Assembly: GCF_026151205.1 (NCBI RefSeq)
Contig: NC_087082.1
Coordinates: 1,057,001 to 1,121,000, forward strand
Source: Bolinopsis microptera
Taxonomy: Eukaryota > Ctenophora > Tentaculata > Lobata > Bolinopsidae
Direction of reading: 5' to 3'
Length of the DNA: 64,000 nt
The translations under genes were made by a program, and so were the position numbers. The notes beneath the pieces were generated by a model. That model was not told the origin of the DNA. It ran no database searches and worked only from the letters and a program-made list of their open reading frames with translations. This document shows positions 10,396 through 21,200 of the stretch, piece by piece (within the stretch, counting starts at the first letter, position 1; each line of letters opens with the position of its first letter).

Positions 10396-12270
10396 AGATG
10401 CTTCCTCCTCTTCCTCCTCCTCCTCCTCCTCCTCCTCCTCCTCCTCCTCCTCTTCCACCTCCTCAGTCATCCTCCTCCTGAGTCCTCCTCCTGGGTCCTC
10501 CTCCTGACTCCTCCTCCTCCTCCTCTTCATCCTCCTCCTCTTCATCCTCCTCCTCTTCATCCTCCTCCTCTTCCTCCTCAGTCCTCAGTCCTTCTCCTCA
10601 GTCCTCCTCCTCATCCTTCTCCTCAGTCCTCTTCAGTCCTCCTCCTCAGTCCTCCCCCCAGTCCCCCTCCTCCTCCTTCTATTCAGTCCTCCTCCTCATC
10701 CTCCTCAGTTCTCCTCAGTCCTCCTCCTTCTCAGTCCTCCTGAGTCCTCCTCCTGAGTCCTCCTCCTCCTCCTCCCCCTCCCTCTCAGTCATCCTCCTCA
10801 GCCATCCTCCTCAGTCCTCCTCCTCTGCAGTCCTCATCATCCTCCTCAGTCCTCCCCCTCCTGGGTCCTCCTCCTCCTCTTCATCCTCCTCCTCTTCCTC
10901 CTCAGTCCTCAGTCCTCCTCCTCATCCTTCTCGTCAGTCCTCCTCCTCCTCAGTCCTCCCCCAGTCCCCCTCCTCCTCCTATTCAGTCCTCCTCCTCCTC
11001 CTCCTCAGTTCTCTTGTAGGTTTACAACCTACCAGGACGCGCGCCGAGTTGGACAGATATTTTACGAGTATCACCCGTTAACAGTTCTCCTCCTTCTCAT
11101 TCCTCCTTCTGAGTCCTCCTCATTCCTCCTTCTGAGTCCTCCTCCTCCTCTTTCTCCTGAGTCCTCCTCCTGGGTCCTCTTTCTCCTCCTCCTCCTCAGT
11201 CCTCCTCCTCCTCCCTCTCAGTCATCCTCCTCAGTCATCCTCCTCAGCCATCCTCCTCAGCCATCCTCCTCAGCCATCCTCCTCAGCGATCCTCCTCAGT
11301 ACTCCTCAGTCCTCCTCCTCAGTCATCCTCCTCCTCCTCCTGAGTCCTCCTCCTGGGTCCTCCTCCTGGGACCTCCTCCTCTTAGGTCCACCTCCTCTTC
11401 ATCCTCCTCCTCTTCCTCCTCAGTCCTCATTCCTCCTCCTCAGCTCAGTCCTCCTTCTCAGTCCTCCTCCTCATCCTTTTCCTCAGTCCTCCTCCTCCTC
11501 AGTCCTGCCCAGTCCCCCTCCTCCTCCTATTCATTCCTCCTCCTCCTCCTCCTCAGTCCTCCTCCTCCTCAGTCCTCCTCCTTCTCAGTCCTCCTCCTCC
11601 TCCTCAGTCCTCCTCCTCCTCAGTCATCCTCCTCAGTCCTCCTCCTCCTCCTCCTGGGTCCTCCTCCTGGGTCCTCCTCCTCCTGGGTCTTCCTGATCCT
11701 CCTCATTCCTCTTCCTCCTCCCCTCCTCAGTCCTTCTTTCACTCCTCCTCGTCCTCAACAGTCCTCCTTCTCCCCAGTCCTCCTCCTTCTCCTCCTGGGG
11801 CCTTTTCCTGGGTCCTCCTCCTGGGTCCTCATCCTCCTGGGTCCTCCTCCTCCTGCTTCTCCTCCTCAGTCCTTCTCCTCCTCAGTCCTTCTCCTCCTCA
11901 GTCCTTCTCCTCTTCCTCCTCCTCCTCAGTCTTCCTCATATTCCTCAGTCCTCCCCCAGTCACCCTCCTCCTCAGTCCTCCCCCAGTCACCCTCCTCCTC
12001 ATTCTCATCCTCCTCATCAGTCCTCCTTCGCCTTCTCAGTCCTCCTCTTTAGTCCTCCTCCTCCTCCTTTTCCTGGTTCCTCCTCCTCAGTCCGCATTCT
12101 CCTCCTCAGTCCTTCTCAGTCCTTCTCCCAGTCACCCTCTTCCTCATCCTCCTCATCAGTCTTCCTTCTCCTTAGTCCTCCTCCTCAGTCCTCCTCCTCC
12201 TCCTGGGTTCTCCTCCTGGATCCCTCTTCTCCTCCTCAGTCCTTCTCCTCCTCCTCAGTTATCCTCCTCA
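10396..12270. repeat. About 1.9-kb imperfect (CTC)n / TCCTCCTCAG microsatellite array
   Basis: The region is almost entirely TCC/CTC triplets with recurring CTCAGTCCTC, CTCCTGGGTCCTC and CTCCTCAGTCATC variants. It is strongly strand-asymmetric (pyrimidines on the plus strand). Open frames across it are by-products of the repeat. It splits the transposon coding region and is interrupted at 11015-11079 by a non-repetitive insert. Confidence 0.9.
11015..11079. mobile_element. Short dispersed element inserted in the CTC array (copy 1)
   Basis: Starts TGTAGGTTTACAACCTACC, continues AGGACGCGCGCCGAGTT and ends TTTACGAGTATCACCCGTT. A second, slightly longer copy lies at 37199-37273. The beginning forms a perfect hairpin (TAGGTTTACAACCTA). 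The class is unknown. Confidence 0.6.
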
Positions 12271-12271
12271 T

Positions 12272-12445
12272 ATGAACCTTATATGTTGTAACTGTTCTGT
12301 CGATGTGGAACAGGCCTGTTTGACTTTCAGATGTTCATGTAGGAAATATGGCTTCAATTGTTTGCCAGCTTGTGGACGATGCCATGGTATGAACTGCACA
12401 AACATTAGACATGATGAACCTGAAGAACAAGCGAATTTTGATTAA
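12272..12445 (+). pseudogene. Cysteine-rich C-terminal fragment of the transposon protein
   Basis: A 57-residue frame, MNLICCNCSVDVEQACLTF onward, has the spaced pattern CSCRKYGFNC...CGRCHG..CTN before the stop. This cysteine motif is one I associate with the C-terminus of the same uncharacterised repetitive proteins that carry the GGFH...ALRAH region (9768-10250). Orientation and position inside the inverted repeats support one original gene broken by repeat expansion. Confidence 0.5.
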
Positions 12446-12921
12446 TATTAACTGTGTATTAATAATTGTCATGGTACTTACTGAGAATACACATTTTAGA
12501 TTAACCGTATTTGTTATTTGTAGATAAGTTTTTAAATAGATTTGAAATAAGCGTTAAAAATAATTTGGTGTTTTTTTTTTCGAAATTTCAATAAAATTGA
12601 GAAAAAATTCGAAAAATTCCATTTATTTCGAAAAATAAAGCTCCAATCGTTCTGAAACTATCATTCGCCTGCCATAATGTGGCCATTGCGGTCATTTTGC
12701 ACCCCCTATGGAGATCTCAAGACCTTCGGGAGCCGAATAACCAATATTAGGGGTGGGGCGTATGGGTTCCTGGAGAAAAATGACTATAAAAATTTTTGCC
12801 CAAAAGTTTCAGCTGGACGGTTTTTTTTGGTGGTTCCTGGGACTATGGACAACACATTCCTGTAGACAAACCTTTGTTACGAATTTGTTCACAGATTGAC
12901 CCATAAACAGCAATTCTTGCC

Positions 12922-13482
12922 CTAACTATTAGGGGTTTTAGAAGTGGAACTGTCATGAGTATTTTGTATTTCTTTTTCTTTTTCTTTTTCTTTTTCTTTT
13001 TCTTTTTCTTTTTCTTTTGTCCTGGATGGACCACTTATCATCCATCTCGTTGTTCCTGAGATTCTGTTTACTAGTGACTGTGCAAATGTTTCTGTGTCAT
13101 CAACTGAAGCAGCAGTCTCCACATACCCCAAGAAGATTTTTACCGTTTCATTACATTCCGTATCCAGGTCCGACAGACGTTTCATTACTGAGGGGTCAAA
13201 GTTTTTGCATTTCTCGAACATAAGTATAGACTTCTTCCTGTTATCCCCACAATTTAGATGTATTAACCATTTCACTTGTTCTTCTTTGTCCTGTTGTTTT
13301 TTCAGAATAGCAAGAAGGTACCAATTACGATTTCCGAAGTGCTGGAAAACTTGAATTTGCACGACAGTGCTATAATCCATCAAGTTCTCTATCTCCTCAA
13401 ATCCAGACACGGATATCTCACGATAATCATTCTTGTCTTGGCTCCACTCTTCTTTTTTCTGATACCTCACCAAAATCTGCAT
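12922..13482 (-). CDS. Divergent, probably inactive member of the H...NC-box family with a Lys-Glu tail
   Basis: The frame starts MQILVRYQKKEEWSQDK. The ATG overlaps a possible acceptor (ACATGCAG), so an upstream exon is possible. It matches the family in order: a W..(G)K-like entry (EWSQDK), an acidic loop, a strand reading NWYLLAILKKQ where other members have HxYV, KWLIHLNCGDNRKKSI where others have WWSLEK, and TETFAQSLVNRISGTTRW where others have NCKKFAKTVFDKIA..K.W. The expected His and the Cys of the NC box are therefore both replaced, so catalysis looks lost. The C-terminus is a (KE)n tract encoded by TTTTTC repeats. The stop codon TAG is formed by the terminal bases of the adjacent transposon (12922-12924), suggesting the native end was cut off by insertion. 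Confidence 0.55.
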   Translation of the reverse strand: MQILVRYQKKEEWSQDKNDYREISVSGFEEIENLMDYSTVVQIQVFQHFGNRNWYLLAILKKQQDKEEQVKWLIHLNCGDNRKKSILMFEKCKNFDPSVMKRLSDLDTECNETVKIFLGYVETAASVDDTETFAQSLVNRISGTTRWMISGPSRTKEKEKEKEKEKEKEKEIQNTHDSSTSKTPNS

Positions 13483-14887
13483 GTTTCCTCACTTATCTTT
13501 CTCAACAAAATAACATTACATCTTCGTTTTTAAACATCATAAGGGCTAGGGAAATTGAACAGGTTAGCTTCTGGACAACGAAAGAAAATATCAATGACAG
13601 AAATTGTTCATGCTTCCTAAAAGTAAATTGTTTTTCAAATTCAATTCTTTTTGAATGTTAAGGGTTTTAATTATCAGCTCCTGGTCATAAAATTATATTC
13701 GAACCACAGAAAACCTGTCCACGATCATCAATTAAGTACTATAAAGCGGTAAAAACTTTTAGAGCTGCTACATGAAATCTTTATTCTTCGAAAATATCAG
13801 CGTTATAAAATCTGACCAATAGTTTCGCACAAACACCAAAAAATTCAGTTTTTGACCTTTTGAATACGTTTTAAATAATGGCATGCCATTATTTTGATGT
13901 TCTTTTATCACAAACGAAACGGTACAAACACATATTTCTTCTATAGTATTAACTATAGACTAAAGTAATACTAGTTATACTTTACTAGTATAGCTATTTC
14001 CAGCAGATCTAAACAACCAAGCTCATAATCGCTCTCTCTGTTGCTAATTGTAGAGAGAGGGGCCATTAGAGAGAGAGGGCCATTAGAGAGGGGAGCTCTG
14101 AAACTACAACGCACGGGAAACTGCTAAACTGGAACTGACAACCAAGCTGTACTGCAGAATACAAACTGTGTGTTACCACTACCGGTTAATAGGGCGGTAA
14201 GATAACGATTTAAACAAAAGTCAAAAGTAGTAACTCCATAATGTGGTCAGGAGTGGTAATCTTCACAAGGTAGCACATAATGTCATGTTCGCATATTACA
14301 ACTAGCCCTTCTTCTTAGCTCTGAGTTAGATATAGTCGATACCATCATTTGAATAACTTTCAATCCGCTAAATATTTAATACAACAGCTAATTGCACACT
14401 TTATTATATCCAAAATATATTCAAAACCTAAAAACTGCATAAAATGTGTACAGGTTTTAGGTTACATATACATATAATAGTGGGTGGCAATTGTAGTAAT
14501 GTATCAGGTACTTGACGAGGAGAGCTCCTCAAATTCCAGTTACAGATCACCTGCTAGAGATCTCATCTTGTTGTGTTGAATGTTGAAGCTATGAACACTG
14601 ATATTGAGGTTTAATTTTGCAGTTATGTCATTTTGTTTTGTAAATGTAGGCTATCCTTTGTAATTTTTGTTGAGACTAAACTTTGGATAGACTTGTCATT
14701 TCCAAATTTCGATATAGGCCTTCCTTAAAAAAAACAAGGATAAATAGGACTGATAAATGATTAGACTGAATGGGGGAGGGGGAGGGGGGGGGATTATTGA
14801 AGTACTCCCAATAGTGAATTTGAAGAACGACTGGACTGGAGAGAGAACAGTGATTACTGATTAGAGCAACTGTATGTGTCGAACTCC
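13483..14887. other. Intronic stretch without recognised genes
   Basis: AT-rich sequence with a short GAGAGAGGGGCCATTA duplication near 14050-14095 and a G-rich run near 14770. No supportable coding exon on either strand. Confidence 0.5.
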
Positions 14888-14895
14888 AGGTAGCG

Positions 14896-15581
14896 CAGGG
14901 GCGTGCCCAGGGGGGGGGGCGATGGAGGCGGTCGCCGCCCCCTTTTTGAAATGTTGACCTATAATTTTTTGTCGAAAATTGCTTTATATAGCAAAAAAAT
15001 ATTTTTATTAAAAATTTTATAAAAATTTTCACAAAAAATTAAACGACATCAAACACAAGTATTACTTTTTAAACATATGTACTAATTTCGAACTAATTGA
15101 ATAAGGCTGTTACACATACATTTTCCATGGGATGGCTGCCTTAATTCTAGGTAGCCACTCCTTCATGGTTGGCTGGGAATCACATTAAGAAACAGTTCAA
15201 GCTTAAAAGAGTCAAGAGATTAGTCATTAGTGATTAGAGAGAGGCAGATTAATATGGGAAAGAGGAGCTAAAGTATCTACTTTGATCTAGTATCTTCATG
15301 TACAATGTTAGATGACTGATGATATCCACTTGGCATCTAGGCTGATAAAGTTCAGAAATTTCTAATGACCAAGTGTGTATCAACTGCTTTGAACCTTCTG
15401 TAATGATATCCTTAATCCTATTGGCTTAGCATATAATTCTATAATTCAGTCAACAAATTTTCCGGGGGCTGCGCCCCCGGGCCCCTGCCGCCGCTCGCTT
15501 CGCTCGCGGCGGTAGCCTCGGAGCCGGCGCTTCACGCCGACTCCTCGCCTACCCCTTTCAAAAATCCTGTGCACGCCCCTG
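14896..15581. mobile_element. hAT-type non-autonomous element with 8-bp target duplication
   Basis: The left end is CAGGGGCGTGCCCAGG and the right end is CCTGTGCACGCCCCTG (imperfect inverted repeats). The element is flanked by a perfect 8-bp duplication AGGTAGCG at 14888-14895 and 15582-15589, the length expected for hAT transposition. The 686-bp interior has no transposase. Near the right end is GGGGGCTGCGCCCCCGGGCC followed by a GCTCGCTTCGCTCGCGGC hairpin. It is inserted in a WDR48 intron. Confidence 0.88.
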
Positions 15582-15589
15582 AGGTAGCG

Positions 15590-16272
15590 CAGAGTCGAAC
15601 TTTCGGGATTGTTGAAATCTGATGCGTATTGATCTACAGTACGTTTACCTGTCCAATTGACATAACTCCTTTGATATTCCTAACAATCGTCTATTACCTT
15701 ATCATGAAATGCGTGACACATTCTAAGTAAGAGGTTTCGGATTTTTTATATCATATATCGCCGATAAAATATTGGCAGTTTCGAAGTCGTATCACATCAG
15801 GTCAAATAGCCTAAATAGCCTTGTTAGGTATGGTTATCATTTGATCCGTAGATTCTCAATTCTGCCAATCCTTTAGCCTCGATCTCACCAAGACAAAAGC
15901 AAAAAATATGCAGGAATAATTAACTGAAATGGGAAACATTTGTATTGTGTATTTGTAGGCTATCCTTGACTTTAACAAAATATGCAACGGTGACAGGCCT
16001 GGATGAATTACCAGGACGTAAGGAAGAGTAATACATGTGAATGCGCTTTGTTAACTTACTTAATACATTTTGTTGTCCATCACGGTTTTTTGTTCACGCT
16101 CCTAGTATCATGATATTATCTAGTATATATGTTTTACTCGTAGATAACATTGGTTTTTGTTATTAATGTATTTGAATTCTATTGAAAATTAACAATAACT
16201 TACTAGCTCGTTGCAATTACCTTGGTTTTCATTTTGTAACTTTAACTTTCTAGCAATCAAAAGCAAGATAAT
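15590..16272. other. Non-coding stretch and possible 5' region of the following gene
   Basis: AT-rich with no coding frame. A polypyrimidine acceptor-like TTTCTAG at about 16247-16253 precedes the start codon at 16273, so a non-coding first exon may lie in this interval. Confidence 0.4.
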
Positions 16273-16977
16273 ATGACTGACCAAATACTGGCAGATGAAG
16301 CCACAATTCAGCAGCACTTTGCAAATTTGCTCGTCAAAGTAAACAGCACTATCCATAATCAAACTACGAGGCTGGCTCTCTCTTTTTACAACTTGGTTCA
16401 GGATTTGTTGAAAGCGTCAGCAGCTCAACTCCCAATGGAAAGTCAACAAGGATACGCCAGCATGGAAGATGCAGCCAGCTTTTACCTAAAAAGAATGGAA
16501 GCGGATTTACCTGAATTAAAATCGTCTCGAAGTGAAATGTTGGATTCACTGTCATCTCTGGAGCACATAATAAATTCAATGTGCATCTTGGACTTGAAAC
16601 AGAGGGGAAAAGAAAATGTTGGAGCAGTCAAAACAGAAAGTCACGGAGCTGTTAAAGATTTTCTAGATTTATCGAACGAGCTCACAGGGGGACAAGTAGA
16701 TGTAGAGCAGCTAAAATGCAACGCTAGACTCAAGAACGCACTGAGACAACCCTTCGCTGTCCGTGCACAACTGAAATTAAAGTATTCGTATCTTGTAAAG
16801 GTGGAGCAAGCAACAGAAAGTGCTAGAACCTTTTCAGCACTGATGATTCCGGGGATACCCTCTTGTTCGGAGCGCAACAAGTTGACCAATGACTCCCGCT
16901 ACCACTGTGAGGATAGACTTAAGGAAGCTCTGAATTCATTGCTTAAGAGCTGCGCTGAGTATTTGAAACTGAGATAG
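16273..16977 (+). CDS. Unrecognised mostly helical protein, 234 residues
   Basis: An intact ATG-to-TAG frame (MTDQILADEATIQQHF... to ...CAEYLKLR) with balanced composition and codon use typical of real genes, unlike the neighbouring AT-rich DNA. It is predicted to be almost all alpha-helical with repeated heptad-like Leu/Ala/Met spacing, notably residues 30-55 (LALSFYNLVQDLLKASAAQ) and 75-110. No signal peptide, membrane segment or zinc motif is visible. Cysteines are few (about residues 102, 151, 198, 211, 227). It looks like a subunit of a coiled-coil complex, but I do not recognise the family. It lies on the opposite strand inside a large WDR48 intron. AATAATAAATG near 17257 could be the poly(A) signal. 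Confidence 0.65.
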   Translation: MTDQILADEATIQQHFANLLVKVNSTIHNQTTRLALSFYNLVQDLLKASAAQLPMESQQGYASMEDAASFYLKRMEADLPELKSSRSEMLDSLSSLEHIINSMCILDLKQRGKENVGAVKTESHGAVKDFLDLSNELTGGQVDVEQLKCNARLKNALRQPFAVRAQLKLKYSYLVKVEQATESARTFSALMIPGIPSCSERNKLTNDSRYHCEDRLKEALNSLLKSCAEYLKLR

Positions 16978-18219
16978 AGCAGGATGTTCAGGCGTGCACG
17001 AAGAAAACATTGTGGTATAACTATTTTAAGGTATCATTTTGTTGTGAAAATTAACAAGAGAATGTACGTAATGTGGATGTTTTTTTATCAGGTACATACG
17101 TTTTTGGATTTATAATTTTTCTAAAGTTGAATCTTCATGACTATCCTTTTAACAAGAATTTCGCCGCGGTTAAACCACGCACGATCAATTTTCCCTACGA
17201 TGTACTTGTATTTTGTACCATTAATTCTTTCGAGTGAAAAGTGTGACTGGAAAAAATAATAAATGAGTGGGATTCGCGCATGGTAAAAATTGACGATTTA
17301 TTTGACCAATAGACCAATGCCGCGCGCATCAACAATAAATGAATCCAGAAAATTGTGGAAAATAACTTTGCGAAGGAGGAACTTCACTGTAATTAATTAA
17401 CACATGGCTAGCGTCGCGCAAAGCATAACAGACGCTTCCAATACACATAATTATAGGGGAGTGGTCTATATTGCGAAGGAGCTGACTTTTGTCGACACCG
17501 TAGGACCGTCGGGCCACCTCATATATCCAAACCCGATTACTTATTCCCTACGATCTTTTTGCCTTCGGCAAGAGTAGGGAAAAAAATTATCTGGATACAA
17601 CCTTTAATATCGAAGTACACTGCTGTATATTGTACAAACAAACGCTTTGAGTACTTTGCCACATAAATTCATGTAATCGTGCTGACAACAATTTCTGATG
17701 GTCCAAAACATAACAGACTGCTGATCCTAGTTATCAGTATGGAAACCTCTTAAATCTTAATGAAACAGCTGGATATTGGTGATGCTGTGTCAAAACTAGG
17801 ATGACAATTGTTGGTAAAATTTGTAACAGAATTGTCTTTAATTGACTTTCTTACATTTAATTAATAATTAAGCTCATTTATATTGATTACTGATGTTTGT
17901 AATTTAAACGTTACATCCTTGCACTTTGAAAATTAAAGACAGGGTTGCGATGAATTAAAGATGGTGAAGCCTTCAAAATGGTCAGAATCAAAGAAGCCTT
18001 CGCCAAAATTAAGCATATTATTTATATTACGGAGTGTAAATATTTAGTTAGAAAACTCTCAGTTTAGTCCAAGCGTGATGTTGTGTAGGTATATATCCAT
18101 CAAGCTTGAAGGGAGAAAAATAGAGGTTGAGAAGCTAAATTGTTGACAGTTACTCAAGAGTCAAGAACGCATTTCAAGACATCCTTAAATCATACGAGCA
18201 CATCTTGAATTAAAGTATG
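16978..18219. other. 3' flank and intronic stretch, no gene recognised
   Basis: AT-rich sequence after the orphan gene. It contains an AATAAT/AATAAA-type signal near 17257 and no supportable exon on either strand. Confidence 0.4.
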
Positions 18220-21200
18220 TGCATTTTTTAAAACCCCGAAACCCTTCCTCAATCAAAAAATTATCGGGTTGGGGGTAAGGGCTTTAAAAAGATTTTATTT
18301 TCCCATGTTTTTTATGACGCATAAACTAACCACTATATACCCCAAACCAAGAAGTGTCGTGTAAATGATTAAATGATGATTCCAAAGACCCCATGCTTCA
18401 AAGATTAGTTTTTTACCCCGTTCTCGGGAAATTTCAAGTTTAAAGCTTTCCAAATCAATTTTATTTTTTTAAAAAAAGTTTCAAATGGGGTTTTTTTAAT
18501 TTATTTCTGCTATTAAAAATTACATATCAAACCCGTGGGACCCCCCCTAAATTTACAAGTTAAAAGGTTAAAATTTTTATTTGTTAACGAATTTCTCGCT
18601 TAAGTTTGCCTTTTTTTTTTGTGAATTTTCTGGGAACAAGGGGCGCCAATAACAAACCCTTTTCAAAAATTCATATACTTTTCCCTTTAAATCCCCAAAA
18701 TTGTTTGACATTAAACCCGTATTTTTGGCAGGTTTTAAAACTGCGGGTTTGTTTTCCCCCTTTACTGTACGTTAAAAGCAAGAAGTTGCTTGATACACTA
18801 CCACTTTGGTTTACAAATTTATTCCTCCTTACTTTTAATGGTTTTAAAAAAGTTTTATAATTTTAATTACTTTTTTTTAGCGAAATAGTTTAAAAAAGCG
18901 AATTGGAAATATTACTTAAAAAAATGACGGATGCGGCAACATTTCCCAACAATTTGCCTTTCCTTTCTTTTAAAAATAAAAAAAACCGTCAATCACAAAA
19001 ATGCGAACTTAAAAACCGCCTTTTGAAAACCTTGCGAAGGGTGTGTCAGGGGACCCCAAAAGGATGCGGCTAACTTTTTAAATAAAAGAATTTTAAGCTT
19101 GTACCTGGGTTTAAAACATCCGAAGATGAAATTTTTGGAACATTGTCGACTATTGACAAAATTTTTTTAAAATTCTTTTTGCATCCAGAAATTTCCACGA
19201 CCTTTTTGAAATGGAAACTTTTAAAGGGGGTTAAAGGAATTTTTTTCCCACCATGTTTGGTTTAAAAAAAAAGTTGATTTAGGAAGTTTTCCTTTAAGAG
19301 GCCTAAAGAAAGCCCTTGGACATCCTTTAGCTTTTTCAGAAAAACAGCTTTAATTTTAAAAATTGGGAACCCTTTAAACATAAAGCTTAAACAGAAAAGA
19401 GCTACAACCTTGCGACACTTAGATTCCTTTAAAAAACTAAGTTACGATGAGCAGCGTTTTTCTTTTCGGGGAAAAACACTTTTAAAGCGCAACAACAAAA
19501 AAAGGGGCTTTTTATAAAAAATAATGTCCTTTAGGGGCCCCTTAACGGAAAGGTTTTTGGGCTTTTAAAAAAGCGCTGGGGGGGCCCTGGAGAAAAGGGG
19601 TCTAGAGTTTTTTAATTTTAAAAAAATAAAATAATCAACGTGGAATTTTTTAGGGCATTTCAAACGTTAAAAATAAAATATTTGTCAAAACAAAACCTCA
19701 TGTTTTTTATTTTTAAACATTTCAAATTTTTAACCCTAAAACAAAAATTTTTGAATTAGCAAAAAAACTTAGGATTGGAATGTACCAAAAATTTTTTTAG
19801 TGCAAAATTTTAAGGCCTTTTAGCCTCCAACATTTTTGGTTTTATAATTTTTAAAAAAAAATGAATCTGTATTTTATGGACATTTTAAAATGAAAAAAAG
19901 TTTTTTTAATTGGGAATTTGAAATAGCTAAGAAAAAAGCCCAACATAGTTTGTTTACGGGCAAAAACCCCGTTTTTAAAAGAATTTTTTATCCCTTTTTG
20001 CACCAGGTCCCGAATTTAAAAAATAAAGAAAACCCCCTAAATTTTATCCTTTTTTAAGTTTTTTACGAAAGGGCAACCTTGGAAGAAAAAAGATGTTTTT
20101 TTTGTAAATTTTTTTTAAGTTAGTAAATTTAAACGGAATTTGAATTAAGTTTATGAAATTTTTTCAGAGAGGGAAAACTTACATCGAGAATGCTGCCGGT
20201 TTTTTTCGCGTAAAAGGGGCTCTCGGATTTTTCTTCAGGTTTTAATTTCGAACAAAAGAAACTTCCCTAACCCCCGCGGGGGAAACAGGGGGTTTAAAAG
20301 GGGTTTCACTATTTTTTGGGGGGTCAAGATTTTGGCTCGTTCATAAAAAATTTTTTTTTTGTGTAAGTTTTAAAACCTTCCTTTTTCACGTTAAAAGGGT
20401 TTCTCATTTTTTTAAACTCTTTCCATTTTGGAACAGTATATAAAGGGAGAATTTATTCCAAAACCCCCTTTAAAACCCCAATTTGTCCCCCCTCCCCGGG
20501 TGTTTTTCTGTAGGGGGGGCAATGAAACTCTGTCCCAATCCCCCCCACAAACCTTTACCGTCCCGTCCGTGCTCCCTGACAATAACTGGGAAAAAGTGGG
20601 GGGGTGATGTAAGGGAAAGTTAAGTTAGCGGTAAAATATTCGACCAAATAAATACTATTATTAGAAAAAATCTTTAGTTAGTTCAGGGGTTTGGGGGATG
20701 TATAGGGAATTTTAAAAAAATTTGTAAAGGGTCTTTCTTTTTTTCTTGTTTCAGTTGTAAAGTATATCAGAAAAGTATCGTGAAAAGTATTTTATGGTAA
20801 GTATGGTCAATTGAACTGTCGTTTACCACCGAAAAAAACAGCATGAAAGATGTGGAAAATTTAAAGGGCGCCGTTACCGGGGCGTATTTTAAATTTTCCC
20901 CCGTGGGGCACCCAACCCAAAAAACAAATTCCCAAGAGCGCCATCCATATTATCATTTGTACCTGTGGGGCCCCTCAGGGCTCCAAAAAATGAGCGTTTT
21001 TTTTTTACAGTGTTTTCCCCCTTTAGTTTCCCCCTCCCTTTTGCAAGCTTGGATCCCCCATTTGATGAAGTTCTCAGTTCCGCCACTTACAAGAAGCGAG
21101 CCGTCTGGAGGGTTTTGAAAGCTTTAGATTGAATCTTTGTGGGCCATTTAAAAAAATTTGCAGCGAGAAGAATTGGGGTTTTATTTGTAAATGTCCCCCC

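Larger units (their letters stand above)
9337..12924. mobile_element. DNA transposon with about 0.38-kb inverted terminal repeats and a (CTC)n-expanded core
   Basis: Left (about 9337-9712) and right (about 12538-12924) segments are near-identical inverted copies. Both ends begin TAGGGCAAGA when read inward, and both contain the conserved stretch beginning GTTGTCCATAGTCCCAGG. One arm has an indel of about 10 bp near the tip. The interior carries two pieces of one plus-strand coding region (9768-10250 and 12272-12445), separated by a poly-G tract and about 1.9 kb of CTC-type microsatellite. No convincing target-site duplication was found, so the superfamily is unassigned. Confidence 0.7.

Noticed and set aside
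12677-12865. 62-codon frame repeated on the minus strand at 9386-9574
   Set aside because: Identical because both copies lie in the transposon's inverted terminal repeats; no recognisable protein features.
20160-20260. Minus-strand segment reading EEKSESPFYAKKTGSILD before a GT, compared with the WDR48 region EEKAPVLKMELD
   Set aside because: Similarity is limited to three residues in noisy sequence; not enough to call an exon.
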